Shown here: positions 1-12,975 of the stretch, one piece after another
Position numbering within the stretch: the first letter of the stretch is position 1
How the letters are laid out: each line of letters opens with the position of its first letter
From: Rhytidiadelphus loreus
Taxonomy: Eukaryota > Streptophyta > Bryopsida > Hypnales > Hylocomiaceae
NCBI GenBank assembly: GCA_947034895.1
Contig: OX344761.1
Span: 83,779,839 to 83,843,838 of the forward strand
Reading direction: 5' to 3'
Length of the DNA: 64,000 nucleotides
Made by a program: the position numbers and the translations under genes
The notes under the pieces: generated by a model
Database searches by the model: none
The model's input: the letters and a program-made list of their open reading frames with translations, nothing else
What the model was told of the DNA's origin: nothing

Positions 1-3000
1 GATCCATTCAGTCCTGTCAATGTCTATCCCTCTGTACGAGAGTTTTTTAGTCCAATCGTCGAGTTATCAAGCGATTCGGAGGGAGGGCCTACAAATTTTG
101 GTTGTCAATCATCTAATTCTTGTGCGCTCGATGCTACAATGATGGTCGAGACAACCCAATCTGGTGGTGCGCGTGATAGTAGTGCAGGGAGTTCATTTTT
201 ATCACACCCACCTCTTTATCCAACAGATAGTCAATGTCCTAGTGTGATGCAGTGCCTTCGCAAATTGGCACTTATGAGAGGATGTAGAAACGAACTTGCT
301 AATCTCGATTTTGCGTCAGTCGATTACCAGAAAGTCCAATTTCTTCCGACTAGTTTTGATGGTGACATTGTCTTTGAGCTCCCACCATGTCGTTCCTCGA
401 CTTCTTCTAGTTGTTCGAAGACAATGGGGGGCATGGATAAACGTTACGACGGTCATTTATGGTGCCATACTATGACCCCAAATATCCACAATGATTTTGG
501 GCTAAAGTTTAGAAAGGCATCTTGTGTTGGTCATTTGGCATGCCTTAACCCTTCTTGCGATTACATGAAGAGATGCTCCCATAGAAACGAGACAGAGTGG
601 TCAGGTAACACAAACATTCCATTCCATGTAGGATCAATTCCACCTAAGGACTCTACTGTTGTCTGCAAGGTGTGCAAGGTTTCACCTACTTGTGTCAATT
701 TCTGCGACGGTAGAATTTACTACGTTGTAGGTCCCAACCAAATGACACGAGCCTGCATCCATCTAGGATCTCACAACCACCCAGTGGCAGATGGTCTATG
801 TCGAGATTCTGTGGATACCATTTCACAACTCATTGCGAAAGAAGTATGCAAGACCCCTACTGCTAAAACATCGTCCATTGCTTTGGCTGCTAGCAAGGAG
901 TTTTTAGACACGTTCTTAGTGCACTTGGGCGAAGGTCCAAAGGAAATGCTTCATGGAAAGGCACTTGAAGCAGTTATGGATAAATTCCAAGTCCTCAGTT
1001 CTCCAAACGTTAGAAATATTATTGCCTCTTTTCGTAGTTCTGGAGTCGGAGGAGGGGAGATTGACCGCATACTTGCAATGAAAAAACAAGCTAAGATTGA
1101 GTTTATTCATGATAGTGTGTTTCCTAGGCAAGGTCGAGATAAAGTGTACCTTTTTAAAATGCTTGTGGATGGACCTGGTAGCGGCATTGATTTCGTGAAG
1201 AGGATGCAACCAGGGGGAGATTTGTCAAATTCGTGGTTGATGTTTGACCATGTGAAACAGGTGAAAGGGTGGACCACCATCGCCTGTCACGTATATGATC
1301 CTATCTTTTGCAAAGTGATGACAATTGCAGTCTGTGACATGCAGTCGGAAGATACTGAAGGGCAAGTCATTATGTGGAGGTGTCTGAACAGAGTAATGGA
1401 GAAGAATGGCTTGCTGAATCTTAACTTTAAAGGCTTCATGGTGGACAGTGCCCAAGCCAACTGGAATGCCGTCCACATTGTTTATGGATCGGGCGATGCT
1501 TCTGTCAAGATGATTGACAAAGAGCGCACATGCCTCTTTCACTGGGCTACGTCGATGAAGCAACACACAGAGCGACTAATTAAGCGTGAATTGCAATGTC
1601 AACATGTGAAGCTTTGTAGGGACTACAAAGACGCGAAGACCCTTGAGGAAGCGGAAAACAAGTACCTTCAAATCAAGGCATGGTGGTATTCATCTGGAGT
1701 TGCATCTACCGAATCTCTGAAGGAGCTTGAGCTTTGGCTAGCATTTTGGCACTTCAGATATCGCCAGTGGGGTGGCTTCATGGAAACAGTGAGTCTTTGT
1801 TTTTTCTTCCTCTGAGTTTATTGTCCTTGAAAATGCTTTCCTTCTTTTCATCTGTGTAATGACTCTTGAAGTCTAATTTACCAAATTTCATTCCTGTAGG
1901 ATTTATCAATTGAAGAATTGGCGGACATTCCGTCTTGCAACCTATCCGAGACTGTTCACAACAAGTGGCTACAAATATCTGGCAAACGTAGGACAGATCT
2001 GTATGTCGCAACATGTGACGATTGGGTTCGCGCTTTTATGCAAATGACCAACTATCGGGTGTATCTCAATGGTGGGCGATCTGGGCATGGACCATCTCGA
2101 GCAGACTTAAAGTTGAAGAGGGCCGTTGCATCTATGGACGGCAAACAAATTACCAATGCCTTATGTAGTATGCCAAGGGCAGAGGCAGTTTGTACACGAG
2201 TTCCTCACTTAGAAGGGGAAGAAGTGTTTGGATCAACCAAGCGGGCACTGGATGTACCTATTGGATCTGAAGGAGATTCGCATCGTCCTGACAAGATTAA
2301 TTACTCACACCCGCGAGTGCATACAAGATCTACGGATGTTCGTGTCTGTGATGTGCAAGACAATACCACTCGGATGCCTCATGTCAAGCACGTGCTCGAG
2401 ACAGACTGTGACACTTCGCTTTGGCACATAGCCCGCATCTCTATAAAATCCAAGAGGAAGTGCCATGCCAATCAGTCTGAGACGGAGTTGAAGTGCAAGA
2501 TGAACATTGTCCGAGGCTCTAAAGCTACTGCCGCTCCGCTTTATAAAGGGCAAAAGCGCGAGTATAAAGGTACAAGGGTGGAGACAGATGAGTTCTGGTT
2601 TTGTCCAGACGATATCAAGCGCTGTGTGATGGGTCCGAGGAGGTCTCATATTCTGTCTCGACCGGAAATCCCTGAGTTCTGGCCAGTGATGATCGGTACT
2701 ACCCTTACTTCTGATGAGATCATTTTGTTTGAAGAAGCCGGGTTTTGCCTCCAAGAAAGACAATCCTTATCTCCTCGACGACTGTTCACGTCCTCAAAAC
2801 TATTTGAGGTTGTCGAATGGAACTACGCAAAACCACCTCATGCAGACAAGCCTCCGTGTATTCGCAATGGCAAAAGCATTCGCAAAAATGAAAAGGCTCC
2901 TATAGATGAGCACCGTAACCAATGGGAGAGTGCCCAAAATGTTACCGGAAACATTCTTGGAGTAAACATCTTGCCATACCCAAGCCTTAGAGCTGTCATC

Positions 3001-3273
3001 ACTCTCCAATCAGGCGTCGAACCTGAGCACAAGGTGTATCGAATCACCCTTTCTAATTTCCCATCGTGCACTTGTCTTTATTTTAGTGGTATGGTGTCTG
3101 CATCCATTGGTAAGCGAGGCAAATACGTTAATTGCAAACATCTATATTATATTTTTAGATACCTATGCAAGGTTGATTGTAAGATCGATAAGTTCATCCA
3201 CGCCCCAAGCCTCAGTATGGACGAAGTGATGAAACTTCTTGATAAGGCAGGAATGATTAGAATTTGCGAGTAG
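1..3273 (+). CDS. MULE transposase-like protein with SWIM zinc finger (5' partial)
   Basis: The frame is open from base 1, so the true start lies upstream; the first ATG in view is at 139. Exons are 1-1788 and 1900-3273 (donor GTGAGT, acceptor TGTAG, phase 0), giving at least 1053 residues without an in-frame stop. The N-terminal part has a Cys/His-rich region (about 470-800) with an HNHPV ending, reminiscent of GCM/WRKY- or FLYWCH-type fingers found with Mutator-like transposases. The middle resembles a MULE transposase core: an FD then HVYD motif near 1240-1300, CDMQSED near 1335, FMVDSAQ near 1435, and a CxxH (CLFH) near 1530. The C-terminal part has a SWIM finger, CTC at 3067-3075 and NCKH at 3130-3141. 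It may be an intact element gene or a domesticated one; no terminal repeats can be paired because the 5' side is missing. Family call fairly sure, status unknown. Confidence 0.75.
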
Positions 3274-6195
3274 TTGTTTACTACAACTATGTAGAACGGC
3301 TTCAGCATAGACTTTAACGTTGACCTGATACATTTATCCGTTTTATTTAAATGTACTCCATGTTGTGGGTGAGGGTATTCTATCTACCATTCTTTGAATT
3401 GATATCCATGACACTTGTTCTCGCAATATTTTTTTCCCAACTCCAATGTGAATACTAAATATAGTATATACATGCCTTTTTATCAGGAAAAATTTTCTAA
3501 TCAGGTTATGAAACTGTGAATGTTAACGTGATTTTCTCCCTGACCAAAAGAAATTCAATTTTTTTTCCCTTCCTTTTAGACCTGAAGTTTTTTATTGTTT
3601 TCCAGAGATGTTTTCTCTTTATAGTCGTCTCGGTAATGAGAGGACAGTTCAAGTTGTTGTCTTCTGCAGCCAAAACAAAATATTTGAGCATGAATAATAT
3701 ATATCTTTATATGTATATAATTTTTAATTTTTTTTAACTTTCTGGGCCCAAGCCTATGACTTGAGATTGTTCACATAGAACTTGACCGTTCAATATGCAT
3801 CTCGGTGGCAAGAGTACAGTTGAGACTGATGTTTTATACATCAGAAATTAACAAATATGATACTGACGTTCATCCACTTTTGGTTAATTTTGGCCCTTTT
3901 TTTTAAGGCCACGGGAATTAACCTTGAACACGATGCCACAAAGAATAACTTTTTTAGGTCAACAAATGAAGTTGCCACGTCATATAATTAGGGATCCACG
4001 TCACCCGTGGCCATTCATAAAATGACGTGTAGCCCTTTCATAAAAAAAAATTATATTCATAAAGAAGACCCTGAGTCCTGACCCCATAAAATTGATAAAT
4101 GAATTTCAGAAATTCCAGTTTCAATTCAACAACTTGGCAAAATCTTAAATTTGAAAAGCAATGGTCTTGCACAATGGTGTGTGTTAGTCAATTGCTTCAC
4201 AAATTTGAGATGTCAAGTTATTCCATGCAAATCCTCTTATATGATCTCATGTTGTATTTGACAATGGTTATGGGATATTTCAAGGTCAGAGTTTCCATCT
4301 TGAAGTCAACTGTTTATATGGCTTAAGTAAGGAAGTCAAAGTGTGAACCCAACCCTAACCCCTACAAAAGGTCCCCGAGACAGACCCGTGGTAATAGGTC
4401 CACGGTTTTAGGGCCCCAAAATTTTTTTGGTAGATCATGGAATTGCCGCATAATTTTTGAGGAGATGGGATTTTTTTTTATAGGAGCCTAAAATTTGCAA
4501 CAATTTCAAAAAACATCCTTGGGCTCACAAAATATATGCTCACAGCTCCAAAGCTCGTGCTTTTAAGCTCACAAACTAGCGTCGTTGAATCATTCTCTAC
4601 TTCTTTCTACTTACTATTTTTTTCCTATATGTTGTACAATTCCAAATTATTTAAAACTTTTAAAGTATGTAGACAACTTGCCTTGAAAGAATGAATCGAA
4701 AGAAGCACCACTTTTTGAACATTTTTTCATACAAATGTGAGCTTGTGAGGTGTAGTTGCCCAATTTTTTGCAGGCCCCCGAAAAGATTTCTATGAATTCA
4801 AAAGCTCATATCTTGCAACCCACATGGTGGAAATTTTTGAAAATTTTCCCATGTGTTCTCAAGTCAGCATACTACAAGATACTATGGTTATATGTGTCTA
4901 ATTTTATTTTATTTCCAAATTTTGGTACTTATAATAGAAATGACAATCTTGAAGCATTTTTGATGAAAACATAGTCACAATCCTTTCGGGGTTAATACTA
5001 CATCCAATTTAATTGTGTCTTATTAGCATGTAAATCTAATACTAAATGAATCAACCATGAATTTTTTAAAGTGCTCATCATAGATGTATGTATAATCAAT
5101 CCTAGACTCTAGTATTTAGATCATACTCATATTAATCATGAATTTCAATTTGAAGGGGCACTTTTGGATAGGGATCACATTTAAATGTTTTGTAAGCACA
5201 CCTAATATTGGCCTAGTTACTATAATTGCTTCATCTAAATTCTTGTCAAAATTGTGAACTCTCCAAATATAAGAACTAAGGGTCTATTTTGTTTTAGTGG
5301 TAATGACAGCTTTAAAAATTCATAGGTTATTTTAAACAATATCCCAAAAATACAAACAATAAAAATTTGGAACCTTCTTTTCAATGGTTGGCAAAGTCCA
5401 ACAGAATTAAAACAATAATAGAAACCACTCTCAGATGCCTAATTGGACAATTTTATAAGTAGCTACCATAGTGACCATACACAAATATAAACCACACTTA
5501 GATGCTTGATTGGGTGATATTAGGGGAGGCTACTAAGGTAGAATAGCCCATTGCAATCAAAAGGCCCCATAGTAGACACCTGGGAAATGACTCCATTGTA
5601 AGGGGGGGCAATAAATGAGATTTGGGCCACAATCAATATCTTATTTGATATTAATGGAGTGATTAGTGACTTCATTAGGAACTTCTAATTTTTTAGTATG
5701 ATTTCATTGTAGGAAGTGAATTCTTGTAGGCCTTCCGCATTATAAATTATTGTGACTACTTTACAAATGTAAGGAAGATTAGCATTATGTACACATTTTG
5801 TTGGTTCTAGAGTAGTCTAGAGACTCTTTGGGACCATGATGGGTTGAATACTTCAAAAATTCATAGCAATTTCATAGTTAAAAAAATATATGTAACTTCA
5901 ATTTCTCTAGTAATTTTTCACATTTGTCTTTATGTAGAGAAAAAATTAAAAATTAAAGCAATGACATGAGGGCAAACTCTTAATTCTAATTACAATGGAT
6001 TTTTTTTCCTCGTGGTACCTATAATAATATAAGTCTTCTAAACACAATCCACACTTAGATGCTTGATTGAACAATTTTAGAGGTAGCTGCTATAGTGCCC
6101 ATAAGATAAACCACTTTATGACAGGCAAACCACCCATGACATGCACTTAAGGAATGACCAATTACAGTCTTACATGGACCCATGACACACTTCTT
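3274..6195. other. AT-rich intergenic DNA
   Basis: No gene recognised; the ORFs are short and AT-driven. A short inverted pair, GGCCACGGG near 3907 and CCCGTGGCC near 4003, brackets about 100 bases with ACGT cores near 3977, 3998 and 4023. From about 5415 the sequence starts a diverged repeat annotated separately. Confidence 0.5.
5415..5890. repeat. Diverged repeat, copy A
   Basis: It shares ordered blocks with 6040-6195 plus 7108-7400: an ACTTAGATGCTTGATTG block, ATAAATGAGATT, GATTAGTGAC or TTATTAGTGAC, and AGACTCTTTGGG or AGACTCTTTAGG. The second copy is interrupted by the TTAA element at 6200-7107, so this copy shows roughly what the locus looked like before that insertion. Confidence 0.5.
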
Positions 6196-7400
6196 TTAAC
6201 CCCTAAAGGACCATTGTCCCTTTGGGGGACAAATGCGTTTTCAAGTAGGTACCTATGGGCTGAAATTTTCTCCTAATTTTTTGAAACTTTTTTTAGAGGT
6301 AGAAAAGCTTATTAGCTTTGTGGGAATATAATTTTTTTCACAATTGGTGCCCGTGAACAATAGTTATAACCACATAAGCTCAAATGAGGGGACGGTGGGC
6401 ATTCCGGGCAGCCAAAAAAAATGGACAAATTATATTCCTCATAGATTATATTTTTTCCTATCTAAAAATCTTTTATTTATATCATTTGGATATGTTATGA
6501 GAAAGTTATGGACATTCTTGTTTTTTAGGTAGTTAGAGCATCTTCTTGAAAAAAATAACTTGTAGGATTCATTTCTGAATGCAATTTTTCAAATTTTTCA
6601 ATTTTTTTCTTACACGGTCTAATTTACTTGCTAGAGCAATCTCACCATTGGGATTAGTGCATTTTAATTCCATCTAAAATATATGAATATTTTAGATTTT
6701 CCTTCTATCTCATACCTACTTCTACTTAACAATTTTTTTAAGAATGATAATTATGTTTTTTTGAATTTTTTGTTTACCTAGATTCTCAACTCAATTCTCC
6801 ACTATAAAGATTTAAAGCTCAAAACTTTGTATTGCAAAAATTTTAAGTTAAAAATGTTCAAAGTCAAAAAATCTAGTCTCGTAATGTGCTAAAAAACTTG
6901 TTTTTTCCACTTTAAACACAGGATATCTTGCAATCTGAGCGGTCAAAAATTCTGAATTTTTTTTGACACACTCTCATACTAGTCAGGTGTAATATCCTAC
7001 GGTTAGATATGAAAAATAAAACAATTAAATTTTTTTTTTACTCCTTGCTATAGAAATGGCAGTTTTGAGTGTTTTCTTGCAGAAAAAAGGCCTTAGTCCT
7101 TTAGGGATTAATAAATGAGATTAGGACTACATTAAATTGGTTAGTGGCCATAATCAATGCCTTGGGTGATGGTGATGAAGTTATTAGTGACTACTTTAGA
7201 AACTTCTACCTTTTTGTGTAAATTCATCACAAGTTATTCTTTTATTCCTATATGTTGTGATCATGTTAGGAAATATTGTGCCTGCTTTAGGGTGGTGAGA
7301 TGATCATTATGGATACACTTTTTGCCAATTGATTTTGGGGTAGTCCAAAGACTCTTTAGGGCCAATTGGGCAACACACTTCAAAAATATATACGAAATTC
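6040..7400. repeat. Diverged repeat, copy B, split by TTAA element
   Basis: The blocks at 6040-6195 and 7108-7400 match copy A (5415-5890) in order and orientation. Copy A reads GCAATAAATGAG where copy B has TTAA, the element, then TTAATAAATGAG. Confidence 0.45.
6200..7107 (+). mobile_element. TTAA-flanked non-autonomous DNA transposon, copy 1
   Basis: The 908 bp element is bounded by TTAA at 6196-6199 and 7108-7111. The left end begins CCCCTAAAGGACC and the right end is its inverse, AGTCCTTTAGGGA, with two changes. It carries no transposase and its interior is AT-rich. It is collinear with 12053-12975 throughout. A TTAA target duplication together with ends starting CCC is the piggyBac signature, so piggyBac-like is the working class, inferred from termini only. 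Confidence 0.7.
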
Positions 7401-8478
7401 ATACATTGTGAGGTTCCACTCATTCGTTCACAATGTAAATATATACAAAATTCACATTTGTCTTTCTATGTGGTAAAATAAAAAATCTGAATTCCTCTCT
7501 TTGCTAATGGCAACATGTGAGGTTCCACTCATTCGTTCTGCCTGTCAAATAGGGCTGGTTTACCCTCAATAATATCAGTCTTCCAAACATAAACTGTTTA
7601 CCAATTCCACTGCAACCATCAATTTCCAGTGCCAATACCAATTAATTAATTAATTAATTAATTAAAATTAAATACCCACAAAAATTGAATGTCCTTGCCC
7701 ATGCCAATTTTGAATCCAGCTAACTTTAAGTACCTGTCCCAATCAATTGCCAAAGTGTTTGCTTCTGCAACAAGATAAAGCGAGGGTCAACCCAACCCAG
7801 CCCAAGGAAACCAAACCAAACCAAGGTGCATTATATATCCCTCCTCCCACAACCCCATTCGAGCGAGGACAATTTTCGGGGACAGATCCGAGAAGTACGA
7901 CCAACCCCCATTGGTGTGTCACTTCCCTTACACTTGCGGCAGGGCAGCACATGTGTGGCACCGTCCAAGACTTGAATGGAACGGACCGGGTGTCCCCCCC
8001 AAGGCAGCTCTCTTCTCACCTTCGGCGTCACCCCCTCCCCCCGCGGGGCATTGGCGTGGTGTGGGAGAGGGAGAGATGACATCATGTTGCGTCACGTGGC
8101 GATGGAGTAGTGGCTGCACTTGCGGGTCGGGGTCCCGGTCGGGGTCGGGGTGCGGGTTGACCACGGGGGTGGGGGTGCAATGGCCACCCACCTTAGTACT
8201 ACTACTAAGGTTGCGACATCAAAGGTGACAGGGAGATGGCACCCTCTTTAAAAAGAACAATGCTGTCATAGCCTCCTTGTCAAAGATCATGAATCCGTGA
8301 GGCAATGTATGTATGTATGTGTCCTGTTGTTACTTGGTGTACGTTTGGCATATGGAGATCGACATTGATGGTCAGTAGGTGGGATTTTGCTTAAAATAAT
8401 CCAAAATCTACCCCCAAAACTTGAATTTGCATCCCACCCTTTTGCTATCATCAAATAGGGTACATTTTAAAATTTAGC
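7401..8478. other. Intergenic DNA with microsatellite and GC-rich island
   Basis: A 22 bp direct repeat lies at 7408-7429 and 7517-7538. An ATTA/TTAA microsatellite lies at 7641-7664. Base composition then switches to a C/G-rich island at about 7770-8200 with a G-box CACGTG at 8093-8098 and GGGGTC/GGTCGG repeats near 8128-8155. The ORFs here overlap on both strands and match no family I know. The island looks like a promoter or 5' region, but no gene can be assigned to it. Confidence 0.4.
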
Positions 8479-10230
8479 TCATGTACAGATTGTGTTCATG
8501 GCGGAAGTATGTATAGTGTTTCTTTCAGGCAAGACAACCTGCAATGGGGTGATGATTAAGGTAACAGGCTCAGAAACCGCCCATCTAAGGGCTGAAACTG
8601 AATTTCGAGAAGGTGAAACACCTTGAAATATATGGGAGCATATTTTCCTTGAAAGAGAAGTAGAATTTTCACGTAACCCAAGTTGTTTCATATTTTTCAG
8701 AGCTATGAGGAATTAGTTATCAAATTTTGAAGTCAAAAGGGCACAGTGCTCTTAAACCGTGCCCTAACTGAAATGTTCACCACTTGTACATAACTGAAGC
8801 CAATGAAAAGAAACATGTACAACCCATGCAGATTCAAAATAGGGCATGGTTTTCAAGCCTGAACGGTTTTCAAGCCTGTTACCTTAACCCATAAATGTCG
8901 CAGAGGACGTTTTTCGGTCGATGAATGACAAAGAATTTCTTTGTGTAGGATAGAAATGCAACTATTCGTCCTCCAAAATTTGTGTGAAAAGGGAAGGTCG
9001 TCTACAATAGTTTGTCTTCCAATGAGGACTTTTCCATTTTTTTAAGCCAACAATTCACAAGGTGACAAAACAGATGATTTCCACGGTGACCGGCCCGGCA
9101 TTCAAGGGTTAAGTGACAAGGTGGCATGGGTACCTTCCAAAACTGTTGCTTTTTGCTATTGTGTGCAGTTATTATTACATTGGTTGGATTTTCATTGATT
9201 TTCTTGTTGGCTAGTGAAAGGAGGTTCCAACGCACCAAAGAATGGGATATTTGGATATTGTATGTAAAAGTTATGAAGGTTCAAATTTTATTTTATTTTA
9301 TGGTAGATGTTATGGGATCGTTTCTTCCATGTAGGTACATCTTGACTTTGGAGATGTATACCAAGTGACGATGGTGGTTTTAGTTAGGTTGCGGTTTTGT
9401 GTGTACCCACCTTGGTCCCTTCTATATGAAGGAATATGAGTGGTCATAATAACAAGTTGCATTGTCCAAATATGAACATGAAATATGCGTTCCAAATATT
9501 CAATTATGATTTATTTTCAAGTATATGCATTGAGATGACCACGTAGTCATCTTTACACATCTTTACTCATGCAATGGGGGGATTGCTAAAAATGTTACTC
9601 ATGCAACAATTTGATACTAATATGTATGAAATGAATTCATTTCAAGTAATGATTATACCTAAGTACTTCCAATTCTCTTAGTGACAAACTCTTTATTATA
9701 ATTGTATGTTCCATGTCTATCCTATAAGAATGTGTCCACATTTGATTGTTCAGAAAGTGCATTTTAGAAGTTTAATTCATCTTCATACACTGTTGAATGT
9801 TGGATAATATTGAGTGTACATTCACTACAGAGTTGAAGCAACAAGTGTTGGAGTGACCTTTGCTTTTTTGCTTTTCCATATCATTGCAAAAACACAACCA
9901 TCTCATGACCTTGAACTAGTTTAACTTCAAGCAAAACTAACAAAAACAGGTACAACAAACCACAAGAACAAAACCGTGATGTCCCAGATTTCCTCACTTA
10001 TCAAGTGATGTACTCCTGTAATGACAAGATACTCAACTCACTCACACATCACATGTTTCCCTTCCAAGCTTCAGAGTTCCAGCCCACAAAGTCGACTTGC
10101 ACGTACTGACAGACAGACTTGGATCTGTTGAGCATTTCCTTCGCATCGCTTTCAAGGCACAACTTAAAAAACCTATTGAGTCCTTTCCCTGACAGTCAAG
10201 GACTTGTGGAGCCAAACATAAAGTGCGCAC

Positions 10231-10497
10231 CACTTCAAGATGACTGTGACTGATGATATCTTAAGTTCTACAAGCTCAGAAACTGATCAGAAAACGCGTT
10301 TTTCTATTTCAAAATCACGCTGTCTTTTCCAGTCTGTTTTTTTTATACCTGAACAAACTTGACTTCACTTCAAGATGACTGTGAACTTAAGTTCTACAAG
10401 CTCAGAAATTGATCAGAAAATGCGTTTTCTATTTCAAAATGCGCTGTCTTTTTCCACCCTGTTTTTTTTATACCTGAAAAAAACTTGACTTCAGTCC
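10231..10497. repeat. 135 bp tandem duplication
   Basis: Unit 1 is 10231-10365 and unit 2 is 10366-10497. Both start CACTTCAAGATGACTGTGA, pass through TTCTACAAGCTCAGAAA and a T-run followed by ATACCTGAA, and end TTGACTTCA. The second copy has lost a few bases near its start. Confidence 0.75.
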
Positions 10498-11121
10498 ACC
10501 GTCTTCCACCTGTGCGAGCATGTTCTTCCAGCACCACCACCCCTGCAGGAAAATTTAAGACAGAACCACTATGGCGTGCACACACACACACAGAGACATA
10601 CAGACATACACTGGCTGCTGAAGTTATAGACTGAGGCTGTTTTTTTTTTTAGTTTTTTTTTCTTCTTCTGTACAGAACACAATTATTCGTATGCAGTCAA
10701 TGTAACAACTTGTCAGCTAATCATCCATTTTGTACATTCACGCGGTATTGTGTATTGCTTCTCCCAACTTGGATTTAGACATTTTCTAATAAGTCATTGC
10801 AGTGAATGCAGTGGTGCAACAACAACAACACATCACACGCAGCTGGACAGGCAGACAGACAGACAACTGGCTTTCCAACATTTTTCTTTTAATATCTGTA
10901 GAACCTACACTACCTTACATGGGCTTGCAGTGAGAGCATGTTGTGAACAACAACAACAACAGCCTGAGGTTCAGAATTTAATGCCGCAATGGTTGCTATT
11001 TTTGTGCAGGTATGGGTTCATTGCAAGAGGGAGAGGGAGTGAGGCCTTCAATGAATGACAATATGCAATTATTTGTATGAAGTCAATTTTTAACAGTTTC
11101 TTCAGGACAGATGGATCATCC

Positions 11122-11280
11122 ATTTGTACATGCGAATTTTTTTAAAACAAATCAGAGACAAAATTTGTACACGCGTTTCTTTTAAAACAAATCAGAGACG
11201 GAATTTGTACACGCGCTTTTTTTTAAACAAATCAGAGACAGAATTTGTACACGCGGTTTGGGTTTGGGTTAGGGTTTGGA
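11122..11280. repeat. ~40 bp tandem repeat with telomere-like tail
   Basis: ATTTGTACACGCG recurs at 11122 (variant), 11163, 11203 and 11243, separated by TTTAAAACAAATCAGAGAC-type spacers, giving a 40-41 bp period. The last unit runs into 11255-11280, a run of TTTGGG and TTAGGG units close to the plant telomere heptamer TTTAGGG but imperfect. Confidence 0.7.
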
Positions 11281-12052
11281 TCCCAACTTGAATGCGTAGT
11301 GGATGTGCTCTGACCAGTTGCCTCCAAGCTGCCCAATTCTGTGTGGCAACTGTAGCAAACTGTTTGTTTGAAATACAGCGAGTGATGATGTATACTAACT
11401 GTAGGAGCTTGTATAATTGATACTAATTACAACTGAGCATAGTTAGTATTAGTAAGTATAGGTTATTTTTACTAGGGTTTAGTGGAAACTAAGACAGGAA
11501 TGGATTCTAATGCACTTTAACATGCATTATTTGGACACTATGTGAATAAATTATGAATTTTCAAAGTTCTCTATGTAGATGTACCCAAAATCAATAGTAG
11601 ACTTGCATAGACTTTCATGCTTTGATTGTGTATGTACATTTTTTGTAATCAGTATCTAGGAAAAAACGACATTTTTGGTCCAAATGAGCAAAATTTGGTG
11701 TTGAAGAATGTTCATGGTTGTTTCTAATTAACTATTTATATGTCCTTCATTTTCTTAGAAAATAACTTTTGAAAATTCCTAAAATTTGCTATTTTTATTA
11801 GAAGAATAAGCTCCCTCTTGCATTCTTCAACACTAAAATTTGTCTTTCTATAATATAAGAAGAAGAGTAACTTTGGTCGTATGACTAGTGTGAATGAAGG
11901 GTATGTTGGGAATAGTTCTACTATCTAAGCCGTGTAGGCTTAGGTAGCAGGTGCTATCCTTGGTGCCTCCTTCTGGAGGTAGACTTGTCTTTCTATAACA
12001 AACTTGTGTGATTGTTAGTAAATACTCAATAATGTAGACACTGAGAAGTTAA

Positions 12053-12975
12053 CCCCTAAAGGACCATTGTCCCTTCGAGGGACAAATGCGTTTTCGGGCA
12101 GGTACCTACGGGCTGAAATTTTCTCCTAATATTTTGAAATTTTTTTTGGAGGTAGAAAAGTTGATTAACTTCGTGGGAATATAATTTTTTTCAAAATCGG
12201 TGCCCGGAAACAATAGTTATGACCAAATAAGCTCAAACGAGGGGACGGCGGGCAGCTCGGGCAACCCAAAAAAAATAGACAAATTTTTTTTTATAATTTT
12301 TTTCTCTCATAGATTATATTTTTTTCTATCTGGAAAGATTTGATTCATTTCATTTGGGTATATTATGAGAAAGTTATGGACATTCTTGTTTTTCGGGCAG
12401 TTAGAGCATCTTCTTGAAAAAAATAACTTGTAGGATTCATTTCTGAATGCAATTTTTCAAATTTTTCAATTTTTTTTTTTTGCATGGTCTGATTTACTTG
12501 CTAGAACAATCTCACCATTTGGATTAGTGCATTTTAATTCCATCTAAAATATATTAATATTTTAGATTTTCCTTGTATCTCATACCTACTTCTACTTAAC
12601 AATTTTTTTAAGAATGATAATTATTTTTTTTTTAATTTTTTTTTTATCTAGACTCTCAACTCAATTCTCCACTACAAAGATTTAAATCTCAAAACCCTAT
12701 AGTGCAAAAGTTTTAAGTTAAAAATGTTCAAAGTCAAAAAATCTAGTCCCGCAATGTGCTGAAATACTTGTTTTTTCCACTTTAAACGCAGATATCTTGC
12801 AATCTGAGTGGTCAAAAAATCTGAAATTTTTTCCACACACTTTCATACTAGTTAGGTGAGAGATCCTACGGTTAGATATGAAAATAAAAAAGTTTTCAAT
12901 TTTTTTTACTCCTTGCTATAGATATGGCAGTTTTGAGTGTTTTCTGGCAGAAAAATGGCCTTGGTCCTTTAGGGG
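12053..12975 (+). mobile_element. TTAA-flanked non-autonomous DNA transposon, copy 2
   Basis: The 923 bp element is bounded by TTAA at 12049-12052 and 12976-12979. The left end is CCCCTAAAGGACCATTGTCC and the right end is GGTCCTTTAGGGG, a perfect 13 bp inverted terminal repeat. It aligns end to end with copy 1 at 6200-7107, with shared interior blocks such as GGCTGAAATTTTCTCC and CTTGCAATCTGAG. It has no coding capacity. This is the best preserved copy and serves as the reference for the family. Confidence 0.75.

Larger units (their letters stand above)
8479..12048. other. Intergenic DNA with local duplications
   Basis: No gene recognised. It holds a tandem duplication at 10231-10497, CA, CAA and CAGA microsatellites at 10574-10592, 10818-10831, 10851-10865 and 10949-10963, and a short tandem repeat ending in telomere-like bases (11122-11280). 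The segments near 10675-10830 and 11060-11130 share diverged blocks (ATTCGTATGCAGTCAAT-like, CATCCATTTTGTACA-like), so the area has duplicated more than once. Confidence 0.45.
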
